Below, piece by piece: positions 26,461 through 37,506 of a stretch of 64,000 bases of DNA; position 1 is the stretch's first letter; every line of letters starts with the position of its first letter. The notes beneath the pieces are model-generated. The model saw nothing but the letters and a program-made list of their open reading frames with translations. It did not search any database and had not been told where the DNA came from. The stretch comes from Microbacteriaceae bacterium (lineage in GTDB: Bacteria > Actinomycetota > Actinomycetes > Actinomycetales > Microbacteriaceae). The DNA lies in NCBI GenBank assembly GCA_014377425.1, contig JACMPQ010000068.1:1-64000 (forward strand), given 5' to 3'. Made by a program: the position numbers and the translations under genes.

Positions 26461-26875
26461 ATGGCTCCAGGTCGCAATCAGCGTGATTCTTGGTTTGGTC
26501 GTGATGTGGCTCATCCTGATGATCGTTTTATGGCTAGAGCAGCGAAAGCATCCGGGACAGACAAAGCTGCGCGACCTGCTGCGCCTTGCTCCCGACGTCA
26601 TCCGGCTCATCAAACGCCTTGCGAGCGACTCGAGCGTGCCGTTCGGAGTTCGGGTGTGGCTGGGGGTGCTGCTGGTCTACCTAATCTCGCCGATCGACCT
26701 CATTCCCGACTTCATCCCCGTGCTCGGCTATGCCGACGACGCCCTCGTGGTCGCAATCGCCCTGCGGTACGCCACCCGTCGAGCCGGGCGGGCAGCAGTA
26801 GAGCGGCATTGGCCGGGATCGCCCGCTGGGCTGAGCGCGGTGTTGCGCTTGGCCGGGCTGAAACAACGCAACTGA
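26453..26875 (+). CDS. DUF1232 (YkvA-like) membrane protein
   Basis: 140 residues: an N-terminal hydrophobic segment (LQVAISVILGLVVMWLILMI), a basic cytoplasmic stretch, then the DUF1232 signature YLISPIDLIPDFIPVLGYAD and a C-terminal basic helix. The function of this family is not known. It overlaps the shortened transporter gene by eight bases and is probably translationally coupled to it. Confidence 0.88.
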   Translation: MPEWLQVAISVILGLVVMWLILMIVLWLEQRKHPGQTKLRDLLRLAPDVIRLIKRLASDSSVPFGVRVWLGVLLVYLISPIDLIPDFIPVLGYADDALVVAIALRYATRRAGRAAVERHWPGSPAGLSAVLRLAGLKQRN

Positions 26876-26966
26876 GGTAGCCAATTCAACCGCCGGCGCT
26901 TTGATCAAAACTCCCTTCCCCAGGGCAACACAGTCGAGCATCTCCCGACCCGTGGTACTCATAAGG

Positions 26967-27665
26967 GTGCAGCCCATTCAGTTTGTGATCCCGCTCTGGG
27001 CCGACCTCCTCGCTATCGCCATCGGTGGACTGCAGGGCGCGATGTTCGCCGCACAGTTTCGCAATCGTCGGCTCGACCTTCTGGGTATCGCCATCATCGG
27101 TGTGGCCTCCGGCTTCGGCGGGGGGTTGCTTCGCGACATCCTGCTCAATCAGGTTCCCGTGGCGCTTCAGAGCAACTGGTACCTGATCGCGGCCACCGGG
27201 GCGGCTCTGATCGGGATGCTGCTTGAGCGACTGTTCTCCAAACTGAGCACCGTGATCACCGTGCTGGACGCCCTCACCATCGGCATTTACTGTGCGATCG
27301 GAACTACCAAGGCAATCTCAATGGGACTGCCGGCGATTCCCGCCATCTTTGTCGGGGTGATCGCCGCGGTTGGCGGTTCGATTCTGCGCGACTTGCTCCT
27401 GAATCTGCCGATCGCCCTCATGCACGTCGGCTCGCTCTACGCGGTGGCCGCCGTCGCCGGGGCGGCAAGTCTGGTGGGGTTGCTTGCGGGTGGCGTTCCA
27501 GTCTTTGCGGCTGCCGTGTTCTGCGTAATGATCACCTTCAGCGTTCGGGTGCTCGCGGTGCTGTTTCGTTGGCGTTTGCCCGAACAGCGTCGGATTGAGC
27601 GGATGCCCGGAATTGGGCTATTGGCAAGTCGCGTGCGCCGCCCGCGCACGCGAAACGACCGCTGA
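26967..27665 (+). CDS. TRIC-type cation channel protein (UPF0126)
   Basis: About 232 residues, seven hydrophobic segments in two homologous halves. Each half carries the glycine-rich signature: ASGFGGGLLRDILLNQVPVA and AAVGGSILRDLLLNLPIALM. Bacterial members of this family form trimeric potassium-permeable channels related to eukaryotic TRIC. The start is uncertain; GTG at 26967 gives QPIQFVIPLWADLLAIA close to the usual beginning, and GTG at 26952 or TTG at 26901 are alternatives. The stop codon lies inside the left arm of a hairpin shared with leuA. Confidence 0.88.
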   Translation: MQPIQFVIPLWADLLAIAIGGLQGAMFAAQFRNRRLDLLGIAIIGVASGFGGGLLRDILLNQVPVALQSNWYLIAATGAALIGMLLERLFSKLSTVITVLDALTIGIYCAIGTTKAISMGLPAIPAIFVGVIAAVGGSILRDLLLNLPIALMHVGSLYAVAAVAGAASLVGLLAGGVPVFAAAVFCVMITFSVRVLAVLFRWRLPEQRRIERMPGIGLLASRVRRPRTRNDR

Positions 27666-27688
27666 CCCAGGAGTCAACGGTCGTTTCG
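27651..27688. terminator. Bidirectional hairpin between the TRIC gene and leuA
   Basis: CGAAACGACCGCTGA (27651-27665) pairs with TCAACGGTCGTTTCG (27674-27688) with one mismatch in 15, loop of eight bases. The TGA stop of the TRIC-like gene is the end of the left arm. The two genes converge, so it may stop transcription from both sides. Confidence 0.75.
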
Positions 27689-27705
27689 ATGCAGTCGCCG
27701 CTGCG

Positions 27706-29576
<1,871 letters not shown>

Positions 29577-29659
29577 AGCCCCACGGTAGCACCGTTGGGC
29601 TGCGCTGATAACTTTATGCCGGGTTTCGGGGCTGGCTTCGGCCCAGGTTTCGGCGCGAC

Positions 29660-30559
29660 TTAGAAGCCGAGACGCCCGAGCTGCTTCGGGTCGCGCTGCC
29701 ATTCTTTCGCCACCTTCACCCGCAGCGACAAAAACACCTGCTGGCCCACGAGCGGCTCGATCTGCAGGCGAGCTCGCGCGCCGACCTCGGCCAGCCGCTT
29801 GCCCTGATGACCGATGATGATTCCCTTTTGGCTGTCGCGCTCGACAAAGAGGTTGGCGTAAATCTCCACCAGATCCTTGTCATCGCGCTCCACAATGTCG
29901 TCAATGGTGACGGCAATCGAATGGGGCAGCTCGTCTTCAACGCCTTCGAGCACCGCCTCACGGATGAGCTCTGAGATGCGATCCTCCAGCCCCTCCTCGG
30001 TGACGGCATCGGCCGGATACAGCGGCGCTGACACCGGCAGCAGACGGATGAGCTCGGTGGTGAGGGTTTCCAGCTGCACCTTGCTGGTGGCCGACACCGG
30101 AACAATCGTGGTCCAGTCGCGCATTGCCGAGACAGCGAGCAGCTGCTCCGCCACCGTGGTGCGGGATGCGGCATCGATCTTGGTGACGATTGCCACCTTT
30201 TTGGCCCGCGGAAAGGCATCGAGCTGCTCGTTGATAAACCGGTCGCCAGGACCGATCTTCTCGTTCGCCGGAACGCAAAACCCAACGACGTCAACATCTC
30301 CCAGGGTGCTCTGCACGATGCTGTTCAAGCGCTCCCCGAGCAGGGTGCGCGGGCGATGCATTCCGGGGGTGTCCACCAAAATCAGCTGGCCGCCCTCTTT
30401 GTGGGCGATGCCCCGGATGGCGCGGCGTGTGGTCTGCGGCTTCGAGCTGGTAATCGCGACCTTCTCGCCCACCAGCGCGTTGGTGAGCGTAGATTTGCCC
30501 ACGTTGGGGCGGCCGACGAAGGAAACAAACCCCGCCCGGTAGTCACTGTCAGTCGTCAC
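29660..30559 (-). CDS. era: GTPase Era
   Basis: 299 residues. GTPase motifs: G1 GRPNVGKSTL, G3 DTPGMH, G4 TKID; the C-terminal KH domain includes IIGHQGKRLAEVGARARLQI. Era assists 16S rRNA maturation and 30S assembly. The GTG at 30559 follows a GGAG by six bases and overlaps the upstream CBS-protein stop by 11 bases; a GTG at 30592 is possible but lies in that gene's coding end. Last gene of the hrcA-to-era block. Confidence 0.95.
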   Translation of the reverse strand: MTTDSDYRAGFVSFVGRPNVGKSTLTNALVGEKVAITSSKPQTTRRAIRGIAHKEGGQLILVDTPGMHRPRTLLGERLNSIVQSTLGDVDVVGFCVPANEKIGPGDRFINEQLDAFPRAKKVAIVTKIDAASRTTVAEQLLAVSAMRDWTTIVPVSATSKVQLETLTTELIRLLPVSAPLYPADAVTEEGLEDRISELIREAVLEGVEDELPHSIAVTIDDIVERDDKDLVEIYANLFVERDSQKGIIIGHQGKRLAEVGARARLQIEPLVGQQVFLSLRVKVAKEWQRDPKQLGRLGF

Positions 30560-31901
30560 GATTGTCTCCGTTGGTCTGGTTGATGCTGTCACGTCGAGAA
30601 AACGCGAGCAGCGTGTCGGCGTTGCCGAAAGCTATTTGGGCGTCGATCAGGGCTTCGCCGCGTTCGACGAGAACCGTGCTAAGACGATTTCGACGGCCTT
30701 CGGTGCGCTCCGCGGTGAGGATGAGCCCTGACCAGCTGGCGGTCGAGCCCTGGTCAGGAAGCCGTCCAAGCGCCTTGGTAAGGAGCCCGCCCACCGAATC
30801 CACGTCGTCATCGTCGAGGTCGATGTTGAAGATCTCGCCGAGTTCATCCACCGGTAGTCGCGCGCTCACGCGGTAGCGACCATCCGGTAATTCTTCGATC
30901 TCCACGACCTCGCGGTCGTACTCGTCCGAGATATCGCCCACGAGCTCTTCGATCAAGTCTTCCATTGTCACAAGCCCAGCGATGCCGCCGTATTCATCCA
31001 CCACCATCGCGAGGTGATTGGAGTCCACCTGCATTTGCCGCAACAGAGAGTCGGCTTTTTGCGATTCCGGCACGAAAATAGCCGGGCGGATGAGCTCAAG
31101 CAGCGGCAGATCATCCGCCGCCTCCGGGCGTTCAAAGCGCAGCCGCGCCGCATCCCTGAGATAAATAATGCCCAGAACATCGTCGATGTCGGCCCCGATT
31201 ACCGGCAACCGGGATTTACCGCGGGTGAAAAATTGCTTCATCGCAGCGCCAATCGTCTCGTCGCCGTCGATCGTCACCATATCGGTGCGTGGAATCATGA
31301 TTTCCCGTACTACCGTTTCGCTGAACTCGAAAATGGAGTGGATGAGCTCGCGATCCTCCTCCTCGAGCACGTCGAGTTCGGTGGCCTCATCCACCATGCT
31401 CAGCAGCTGCTCCTCTGAGGAAAAGGTGGAGGTTTTTGCTCGGCCCGGGGTTACCCGATTGCCGACCGACACCAGAGCCGCCGGGATCGGACCGAGGGCC
31501 ACCCGGATGCCGCGAATCGCCGGTGCCGCAAACCGCAGCACCGCGCGCGAATGCTCTCGCCCGACGCTGCGCGGGCTGGAACCGACCAACACAAAGGAGG
31601 TGAGGGTCATGATGAGCGTTGCCAGCAGCAGCGCGAGCCACCAAGTGTCAACGCTGGAGGCCAGCGCGAGGGTAACCAAGACCGCAGCCAAAGTTTCGGC
31701 AATGACCCGCATGAAAGTAATGGCGATGATGTGCGATGAGACGTCATCGCCCATCGCGAGCAGCGAAAGACGGTTACGACCGGTGGCGGCGAGGTCGAAG
31801 ATATCGGCACGAGAAGTGACCGTCAACGCGGCATCCGCTGCAGCTAATAGCCCGGCGAAAACCACCAGGACCGCAGCCGCGACGATGAAAGACGCAAGCA
31901 T
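30549..31901 (-). CDS. Hemolysin-family CNNM/CorC protein with CBS domains
   Basis: 450 residues. The N-terminal CNNM-type membrane domain has about four hydrophobic helices. Two CBS domains follow (EIMIPRTDMVTIDGDETIGA, then KQFFTRGKSRLPVIG and DEYGGIAGLVTMEDLIEELV), and a CorC/HlyC C-terminal domain ends the protein. The family is linked to magnesium or cobalt efflux and to tolerance, despite the old hemolysin name. It sits between ybeY and era, its usual actinobacterial place. Confidence 0.93.
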   Translation of the reverse strand: MLASFIVAAAVLVVFAGLLAAADAALTVTSRADIFDLAATGRNRLSLLAMGDDVSSHIIAITFMRVIAETLAAVLVTLALASSVDTWWLALLLATLIMTLTSFVLVGSSPRSVGREHSRAVLRFAAPAIRGIRVALGPIPAALVSVGNRVTPGRAKTSTFSSEEQLLSMVDEATELDVLEEEDRELIHSIFEFSETVVREIMIPRTDMVTIDGDETIGAAMKQFFTRGKSRLPVIGADIDDVLGIIYLRDAARLRFERPEAADDLPLLELIRPAIFVPESQKADSLLRQMQVDSNHLAMVVDEYGGIAGLVTMEDLIEELVGDISDEYDREVVEIEELPDGRYRVSARLPVDELGEIFNIDLDDDDVDSVGGLLTKALGRLPDQGSTASWSGLILTAERTEGRRNRLSTVLVERGEALIDAQIAFGNADTLLAFSRRDSINQTNGDNRDD

Positions 31902-31904
31902 GGT

Positions 31905-32369
31905 CTAGTCGGCGGGTCGCTCGGAGACCGCGAACGAAGCCAGAATGTCGCCCTGATGGCCAAACATCTCGGCCTTTTCCTCCGGCTCGGCATGGTCGAA
32001 GCCCAAGAGGTGCAGCAGTCCGTGGGTGGTGAGCATGAGCATTTCGTCCATCGCGCTGTGGCCGACGGTTTCCGCCTGCGCGGTGGCAACCTGCGGGCAC
32101 AGCACGATATCGCCGAGGAGGCCCGCCGGGCTAAGAAACTCGTCGGTACCGGGTCGCAATTCGTCCATCGGGAAGCTCAGCACGTCGGTGGGGCCGGGCT
32201 CATCCATCCACTGCAGATGAAGCTGTTCCATGGCGGCCTCGTCCACGAGCAAGATCGACAGTTCGGCATCGGGATGCACGCGAAGATGCGCCAATCCGAA
32301 GGTTGCGACCCGCAACAGCGCAGCCTCATCGACCTCAATTACCGATTCGTTGTTGATCTCGATCGACAT
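31905..32369 (-). CDS. ybeY: Endoribonuclease YbeY
   Basis: 154 residues with the metal-binding three-histidine motif in [17 protein letters not shown] and the preceding [11 protein letters not shown] strand. YbeY matures rRNA 3' ends and takes part in ribosome quality control. It starts with the base directly before the phoH stop codon and is followed by the CBS protein after three bases, so the genes are co-transcribed. Confidence 0.95.
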   Translation of the reverse strand: MSIEINNESVIEVDEAALLRVATFGLAHLRVHPDAELSILLVDEAAMEQLHLQWMDEPGPTDVLSFPMDELRPGTDEFLSPAGLLGDIVLCPQVATAQAETVGHSAMDEMLMLTTHGLLHLLGFDHAEPEEKAEMFGHQGDILASFAVSERPAD

Positions 32370-33470
32370 TTAGTGACGCCACCCCTGAGTTTGCCTGCTT
32401 TGCGACTCACGTCCGGAACGGCCGTCAGCACGATTGCTCGTATCGGCCTGATCGTTCTCATGTCGTTTCGCCTGCAGCTCGGCGTCGTAGCGCGTGTAGG
32501 CATCAATAATCGTACCGACCAGCGAGTGCCGGACCACGTCGTCGCTCGTAAGAAGCGCAAAATGAATATCGTCGATCTCATCCAGAACCTTGGTGGCGCG
32601 CTGCAAACCGCTGGCACCGTTCGGCAAATCGACTTGGGTAATGTCCCCGGTGACAACGATTTGTGAGCCGTGCCCGAGCCTAGTCAGAAACATTTTCATC
32701 TGCGCTGGGGTGGTGTTCTGGGCCTCATCGAGCACGATGAAGGAGTTGTTTAGGGTGCGCCCGCGCATATAGGCGAGCGGTGCCACCTCAATCGTGCCTG
32801 AGGCAATCAATTTGAGCACCACATCCGGATCCATCATCTCGTTTAAGGCATCGTAGAGCGGCCGCACGTAAGGGTCGATCTTGTCGGTGAGTGTTCCCGG
32901 AAGGTATCCGAGGTGTTCGCCAGCCTCCACCGCCGGGCGGGTGAGGATGATGCGCTCCACCTCTTTGCGCTGCAGCGACTGAACCGCTTTAGCCATTGCC
33001 AAGAAAGTCTTGCCGGTACCGGCCGGACCGATGCCAAACACGATCGTGTACTGATCGATTGCATCGACATACTCTTTTTGCCCAAGAGTCTTCGGTCTGA
33101 TGCTTTTGCCACGGCTGGTGAGGATCGCCTGGCTGAGCAGCTCAGCAGGGCTCGTGGTGACATCGGAGTGAAGCATCCGATCGGATGATGCGATCTCCAC
33201 GCCGTCGATTTCGCGCCCACTTTTTACCATCAAGACCAACTCCTCTATCAACCGCCGCGCGGCCTCCACCTGCACTGCGTTACCGGTAAGCGTGACAACA
33301 TTGCCGCGCACCATCAGATCGACCAGCGGATGCTGACGCTCCACGGCCTTCAACAGATGATCTTGTGGGCCGAGAAGCTGCACCATCGCAACTCCGTCTA
33401 CCTGAAATTGCACGCGAACCACGTCGCCGGGGTCTGCAATCGGGTGCTGGGCGCTACCACTACTGGCCAA
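32370..33470 (-). CDS. phoH: PhoH-like ATPase
   Basis: 366 residues. A KH-like N-terminal region precedes the P-loop IVFGIGPAGTGKTFLAMAKA; Walker B is FIVLDEAQNTTPAQMK, and the C-terminus is basic. PhoH proteins are RNA-associated ATPases, often linked to YbeY in RNA processing. The TTG at 33470 is chosen because GGAAGG lies five bases upstream and it overlaps the HIT stop by 11 bases (TTGGCCAGTAG). The longer frame reading antisense to the HIT gene was rejected. Confidence 0.9.
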   Translation of the reverse strand: MASSGSAQHPIADPGDVVRVQFQVDGVAMVQLLGPQDHLLKAVERQHPLVDLMVRGNVVTLTGNAVQVEAARRLIEELVLMVKSGREIDGVEIASSDRMLHSDVTTSPAELLSQAILTSRGKSIRPKTLGQKEYVDAIDQYTIVFGIGPAGTGKTFLAMAKAVQSLQRKEVERIILTRPAVEAGEHLGYLPGTLTDKIDPYVRPLYDALNEMMDPDVVLKLIASGTIEVAPLAYMRGRTLNNSFIVLDEAQNTTPAQMKMFLTRLGHGSQIVVTGDITQVDLPNGASGLQRATKVLDEIDDIHFALLTSDDVVRHSLVGTIIDAYTRYDAELQAKRHENDQADTSNRADGRSGRESQSRQTQGWRH

Positions 33471-33825
33471 GGGTGCCTTCCGCGAGATTGCCACCGAGGA
33501 GGTGGGCGTGAACATGAAAAATGGTCTGCCCGACGGAGACGCCGGAATTGAAAACCAGGCGATATTCTCCATCGGAGTGCTGATCCGCGAGGGTTTGCGC
33601 GGTGGCAACCAATTCGCCCAGGAGCGCACAGTCACCGGCCGCGAGTTCTGCAACGGTGGCATAGGCCTCGGTTTTGGGAACGACTAGCAGATGCACGGGG
33701 GCTTTCGGCGCGATGTCGCGAAACGCGATGAGCCGTTCACTCTCGAACACGATGTCGGCGGGAATTTCACGCGCGACGATACGACTGAAGATCGAGGGCT
33801 CAGTTTCACGCGCTGTATCGCTCAT
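33460..33825 (-). CDS. HIT family protein
   Basis: 121 residues with the histidine triad HVHAHLLGG near the C-terminus and FESERLIAFRDIAPKAPVHL in the N-terminal half, as in HinT-type nucleoside phosphoramidases. It hydrolyses AMP-linked amides; the physiological substrate is unknown. It lies between rsmE and phoH in the conserved block. Confidence 0.95.
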   Translation of the reverse strand: MSDTARETEPSIFSRIVAREIPADIVFESERLIAFRDIAPKAPVHLLVVPKTEAYATVAELAAGDCALLGELVATAQTLADQHSDGEYRLVFNSGVSVGQTIFHVHAHLLGGNLAEGTLGQ

Positions 33826-33924
33826 AATTCGATCTTAAACGATGCTGCTCCACGGCAGCCCGGGAGGAGGAAGTTCGCGAGCGGGGTTCGCTCACAGCGC
33901 TTTCTGAGCGGCTTCCAGCCTCCC

Positions 33925-34659
33925 CTACCAGCGCCCGAGCTGAGCATTCAGCACCGCGAGGGCTGCCGGGCCGGCGGTAGAGGTGCGCAGAACCTCGCCC
34001 CCAAGACGCACCCGGATCGCCCCAGCCGCCTCGAATTTCTCGAGCTCGCGCGGGCTAATGCCGCCTTCGGGCCCGACCACCAGGGTGAGGCGCTCGGTAC
34101 CGGAATCCGGAACAAACGCTGTGAGAGCCAACACCGCGGTGGGATCCAAAATTAGTAGCACACCGGATGTCTTCGTGAGCTGCACGCTCGTCTGAATCGG
34201 TTCAACAACCGGCACCCACTCCCGGATGGCCTGCTTGCTGGCCTCGCGCACGATCGTCTCCCAGCGGGTGCGGCCGCGCTCGATCTTGGCGCCTTCCCAC
34301 TTGGTGATCGAACGCTCCGCCGCCCAGGGGATAACGCCGGAGACACCGAGCTCGGCGGGGGCCTGCACGGCCATTTCGTCACGGTCCCCCTTGGCCAACG
34401 CCTGCGCGAGCCACAGCTCGGGGGCGGGAAGCGGCACGGCGCGCGACTCGGTGACCTCGACCTGCACCTCGTCGGACGTCGCTGAGACGACGGTGCCCCA
34501 GACCAGAACCCCACGACCGTTACCGACGGCGATCCGTTCCCCCACGCGGGTGCGGCTGACCGTAACGGCGTGTCGGGATTCCTCGCCGGTGAACGTTACC
34601 CGGCCTCCGACAACGGCGTCTGCGGCCGTCAGCGCCGGATTTAAGTACAGCGAACTCAT
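33925..34659 (-). CDS. rsmE: 16S rRNA (uracil-1498-N3)-methyltransferase RsmE
   Basis: 244 residues: an N-terminal PUA-like domain (FTGEESRHAVTVSRTRVGER) and a SPOUT methyltransferase domain with the knot motifs LVVGPEGGISPRELEKFEAA and VRLGGEVLRTSTAGPAALAV. It methylates U1498 of 16S rRNA using SAM. It begins ten bases after the dnaJ stop. Confidence 0.95.
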   Translation of the reverse strand: MSSLYLNPALTAADAVVGGRVTFTGEESRHAVTVSRTRVGERIAVGNGRGVLVWGTVVSATSDEVQVEVTESRAVPLPAPELWLAQALAKGDRDEMAVQAPAELGVSGVIPWAAERSITKWEGAKIERGRTRWETIVREASKQAIREWVPVVEPIQTSVQLTKTSGVLLILDPTAVLALTAFVPDSGTERLTLVVGPEGGISPRELEKFEAAGAIRVRLGGEVLRTSTAGPAALAVLNAQLGRW

Positions 34660-34669
34660 TCGGTTTCCG

Positions 34670-35776
34670 TTACAGGTTCAGAAAACGATCGCGCAGCTTC
34701 TGAAACAGCCCCTGCTGAAAATGGGTGAGATTCGGCGCCTGAGTTTTGCGGGACTTGGCGAACTGCGCGATGAGCTCGTGCTCTTTGTGGCTGAGCTTGG
34801 TCGGCGTGGTGACTTGCACCCCGATTTTGAGGTCGCCGCGACCCGCACCGCGCAGGCGCGTAATACCGCGATCCTTGATGGTGATGACTTCGGCACTCTG
34901 AGTGCCCGGCTTGATCTCAATGGTCACCTCGCCGTCGAGAGTCTTCAACGTTGTGGAGGTACCGAGAATGGCATCGGTCATTTGCACTTCGAGAGTGGCC
35001 AACAGGTCGTCGCCGTTGCGGCTGTAGACATCGTGGTGGCTCACCTTGATCTCCAGGAACAGGTCGCCGTTCGGACCACCAGCGGGCCCCACCTCACCCT
35101 GGGAGGGCATCTGCAAGCGCAGCCCGGTGTCGACACCGGCCGGGATATCCACCGGAATTTCGCGCCGGGCACGCACGCGACCCTGGCCCTGGCAGGTGGG
35201 GCAGGGATTGGGAATGATTGTTCCGTAGCCGCGGCAGGTTCCGCAGGGGTTCGAGGTCATCACGTTGCCGAGCAGGCTGCGCACCGCACGCTGAATCGTC
35301 CCGGAGCCGCGGCAAATATCGCAGGTAACCGGATGCGTGCCGGGGGCGGCACACGAGCCCTCGCACGTAGTGCAAAGAATGGCGGTGTCCACCTCAAGCG
35401 TCGTGGTCGTGCCGAAAATTACCTCTTCGAGGTCGAGTTCAACTCGCACTAACGCGTCTTGACCGCGTTCGCGGCGGCTGCGCGGTCCGGGGCGCTGGTT
35501 GCCCCCAAAAAAGGTTTCGAAAATGTCGCCAAAGCCGCCGAAATTCTGGCTGCCTCCGCCGCCGAAGCCAGCCTGCGGTCCAAGGTCATAATTTTGACGC
35601 TGCTTGGCGTCGGAGAGCACGTCATAGGCGTGGGTGACGAGCTTGAACTTCTCCGAGGCATCCGGGGTGGAGTTCACATCGGGGTGAAGCTCTCGTGCCA
35701 AGCGACGGTAAGCCTTTTTGATCTCATCAGGGGTGGCTTCGCGAGCGACACCGAGTGTTTCGTAGTGATCTACCAA
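34670..35776 (-). CDS. dnaJ: Chaperone DnaJ (DnaJ2 type)
   Basis: 368 residues. The J-domain carries HPD (RELHPDVNST), followed by a Gly/Phe-rich region (GFGGGGSQNFGGFGDIFETF). The zinc-finger domain has CTTCEGS, CDICRGSG, CGTCRGYG and CPTCQGQG; the first repeat ends GSC rather than GxG. Two substrate-binding barrels follow. DnaJ delivers clients to DnaK and stimulates its ATPase. It follows hrcA and is probably repressed by it. Confidence 0.95.
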   Translation of the reverse strand: MVDHYETLGVAREATPDEIKKAYRRLARELHPDVNSTPDASEKFKLVTHAYDVLSDAKQRQNYDLGPQAGFGGGGSQNFGGFGDIFETFFGGNQRPGPRSRRERGQDALVRVELDLEEVIFGTTTTLEVDTAILCTTCEGSCAAPGTHPVTCDICRGSGTIQRAVRSLLGNVMTSNPCGTCRGYGTIIPNPCPTCQGQGRVRARREIPVDIPAGVDTGLRLQMPSQGEVGPAGGPNGDLFLEIKVSHHDVYSRNGDDLLATLEVQMTDAILGTSTTLKTLDGEVTIEIKPGTQSAEVITIKDRGITRLRGAGRGDLKIGVQVTTPTKLSHKEHELIAQFAKSRKTQAPNLTHFQQGLFQKLRDRFLNL

Positions 35777-35845
35777 TTGGTTCCTTTAGCTGCTGTGGCA
35801 TCGGGGCGTTCGGGATTACGGCGTGGTGCCAGAAATCCGCTTTGC

Positions 35846-36883
35846 TTAGAGGCGCGGGTTCTTATCTTCGCCGAGGAGGCGCGATAGGTAGCGGGCCACG
35901 GCGCGAACAGCCGCCATGTTGTTGGAATAGTCCATACGCATCGGGCCGAGCACACCGAGTCGAGCGCCATCGCCACCGGAAGCGGTATAGCCAGTGGTAA
36001 GAACCGAGGTCTCGCCGAGACCAAAAGACTCGTTCTCCCGGCCAATGCTCAGCGCAAAACCGTTTTGGTCGGGGGCCATCTCGGCAAATAATTTGAGCAG
36101 GGTCACCTGCTCCTCGATCGCTTCCAGCACCGGATAGATGCTGCCGGTGAAATCGATCTCCGAGCGGGCGAGGTTTGCCGCCCCGGCCATCAGCAGGCGA
36201 TCCTGGCGTCCGGCCAGCACCTGTTCCACCAGGCTCAACGTCACCTGACGCACGACCGGTTCTCGATCGGGGCTGAACTGCTCCGAAAAGGCCGACAGTT
36301 GGCCGGCGGCATCCGCCAGAGCCAAACCACCCAGCTTGGCATTCAATTTGGCCCGCAATTCGCCGATAAAAACCTCGTCGACGCCGCTTGGGAGCTCGAC
36401 AACGCGCTGCTCCACCCGCCCGGTGTCGGTGATGAGAACGGTCATCACCCGTGAGGTGCTGAGCGGCACCAACTCGAGGTGACGCACGCGCGAGGTGCCG
36501 AGCATCGGATACTGCACCAATGCGACCTGATTGGTGAGTTGGGCGAGCAGGCGCACCGTGCGGGTGAGAACCTGATCGAGGTCAGAGGATTGGCCGAGGA
36601 AGGTCTCGATCGCCTGCCGCTGGGCCTCGGTGAGAGGGCGCAGGTCGGCCAGCTGGTTGACAAAAACCCGGTAGCCCTTATCAGTGGGGATGCGCCCCGA
36701 TGAGGTGTGCGGAGCCGTGATCAGCTCTTCTTCTTCGAGAAGCGCCATATCGTTGCGGATGGTTGCCGCCGACACGCCGAACGCGTGTCGCTCAACGATG
36801 GACCGAGAACCCACAGGCTCCCGCGACGCCACGTAATCCTGCACGATCACCCGAAGGACCTCGAGGCTGCGGTCAGAAACCAT
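35846..36883 (-). CDS. hrcA: Heat-inducible transcription repressor HrcA
   Basis: 345 residues starting MVSDRSLEVLRVIVQDYVAS. The winged helix contains REPVGSRSIVERHAFGVSAATIRNDM; the GAF-like dimerisation domain and the inserted region extend to the end. HrcA binds CIRCE elements and represses groE and dnaK/J genes until GroEL becomes limiting. A CIRCE-like operator and a -10 hexamer lie directly upstream, so the hrcA-dnaJ operon is autoregulated. Confidence 0.96.
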   Translation of the reverse strand: MVSDRSLEVLRVIVQDYVASREPVGSRSIVERHAFGVSAATIRNDMALLEEEELITAPHTSSGRIPTDKGYRVFVNQLADLRPLTEAQRQAIETFLGQSSDLDQVLTRTVRLLAQLTNQVALVQYPMLGTSRVRHLELVPLSTSRVMTVLITDTGRVEQRVVELPSGVDEVFIGELRAKLNAKLGGLALADAAGQLSAFSEQFSPDREPVVRQVTLSLVEQVLAGRQDRLLMAGAANLARSEIDFTGSIYPVLEAIEEQVTLLKLFAEMAPDQNGFALSIGRENESFGLGETSVLTTGYTASGGDGARLGVLGPMRMDYSNNMAAVRAVARYLSRLLGEDKNPRL

Positions 36884-36902
36884 TCTCTGCCTACCTCTCG
36901 AA

Positions 36903-36929
36903 CTAGCACTCCGAGTGAGTGACTGCTAA
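36903..36929. promoter_or_regulatory. CIRCE operator upstream of hrcA
   Basis: CTAGCACTC (36903-36911), a nine-base spacer, then GACTGCTAA (36921-36929). This is the CIRCE layout TTAGCACTC-N9-GAGTGCTAA with one change in each arm. It ends 20 bases before the hrcA start codon on the minus strand. Confidence 0.88.
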
Positions 36930-36934
36930 TTGTA
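36929..36934 (-). promoter_or_regulatory. -10 hexamer of the hrcA promoter
   Basis: Minus-strand TACAAT touches the CIRCE element, so bound HrcA would cover the transcription start. No convincing -35 box is seen at the expected distance. Confidence 0.6.
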
Positions 36935-37095
36935 TCGTCTCGGAATCGAGTTCCCGCCTCGCGTTTCGCATGCACAATTGCGTCGGATGTTCTCGGCGCA
37001 GTACCGTGAAGCGGTAACTTGCCTGATGTGCCGTCAGCGCCGCCACCCGGCGATAACCGCGATCGCAACGGACTAAGCAACCGAGAGGCGCACCC

Positions 37096-37464
37096 GTGTC
37101 TGAATCAAAAAGTTCCGCAGCCGGCACCCCGCTCAGCCCGAGCGAGGATATTCAATGGGGGTCGTTCGCGCACCTCTTCGGATTTCTAAGCTTTCCGCCA
37201 GCGCTCATCATCTGGTTGGTCTTCAAAGACCGAGGCCGCTTCACCAATGTCGAAGCGAAAGAGGCCCTGAATTTCCAGATTTTCTCGATCATCGTGTATG
37301 TCGCGATTAACATTCTGGCCAGCATCCCAATCCTTGGTTTTCTGTTTGGTCTGCTGCTGTTCCCGGTATTCGTGGTCGTGATCGTCTTTTCGATCCTTGG
37401 CTACGTCAAAGCCAAGGATGGCCAGAACTACCGCTATCCGGTGACGCTGCGCCTGATCCGATAG
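37096..37464 (+). CDS. DUF4870 membrane protein
   Basis: 122 residues from a GTG start. A polar N-terminus is followed by the family pattern WGSFAHLFGFLSFPPALIIW, EAKEALNFQIFSIIVYVAIN and a C-terminal helix pair. DUF4870 proteins are small membrane proteins related to Tic20, with no agreed role. It is the only plus-strand gene between lepA and leuA and interrupts the common hemW-hrcA adjacency. Confidence 0.85.
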   Translation: MSESKSSAAGTPLSPSEDIQWGSFAHLFGFLSFPPALIIWLVFKDRGRFTNVEAKEALNFQIFSIIVYVAINILASIPILGFLFGLLLFPVFVVVIVFSILGYVKAKDGQNYRYPVTLRLIR

Positions 37465-37506
37465 CGGCCCGTTCCTACTCTCGGTGAGTCCTAGTTTCGG
37501 TGGGGC

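Noticed and set aside
33471-33662. Extended PhoH N-terminus
   Set aside because: The extension lies in the coding part of the HIT gene in another frame, and a good ribosome binding site supports the TTG at 33470.
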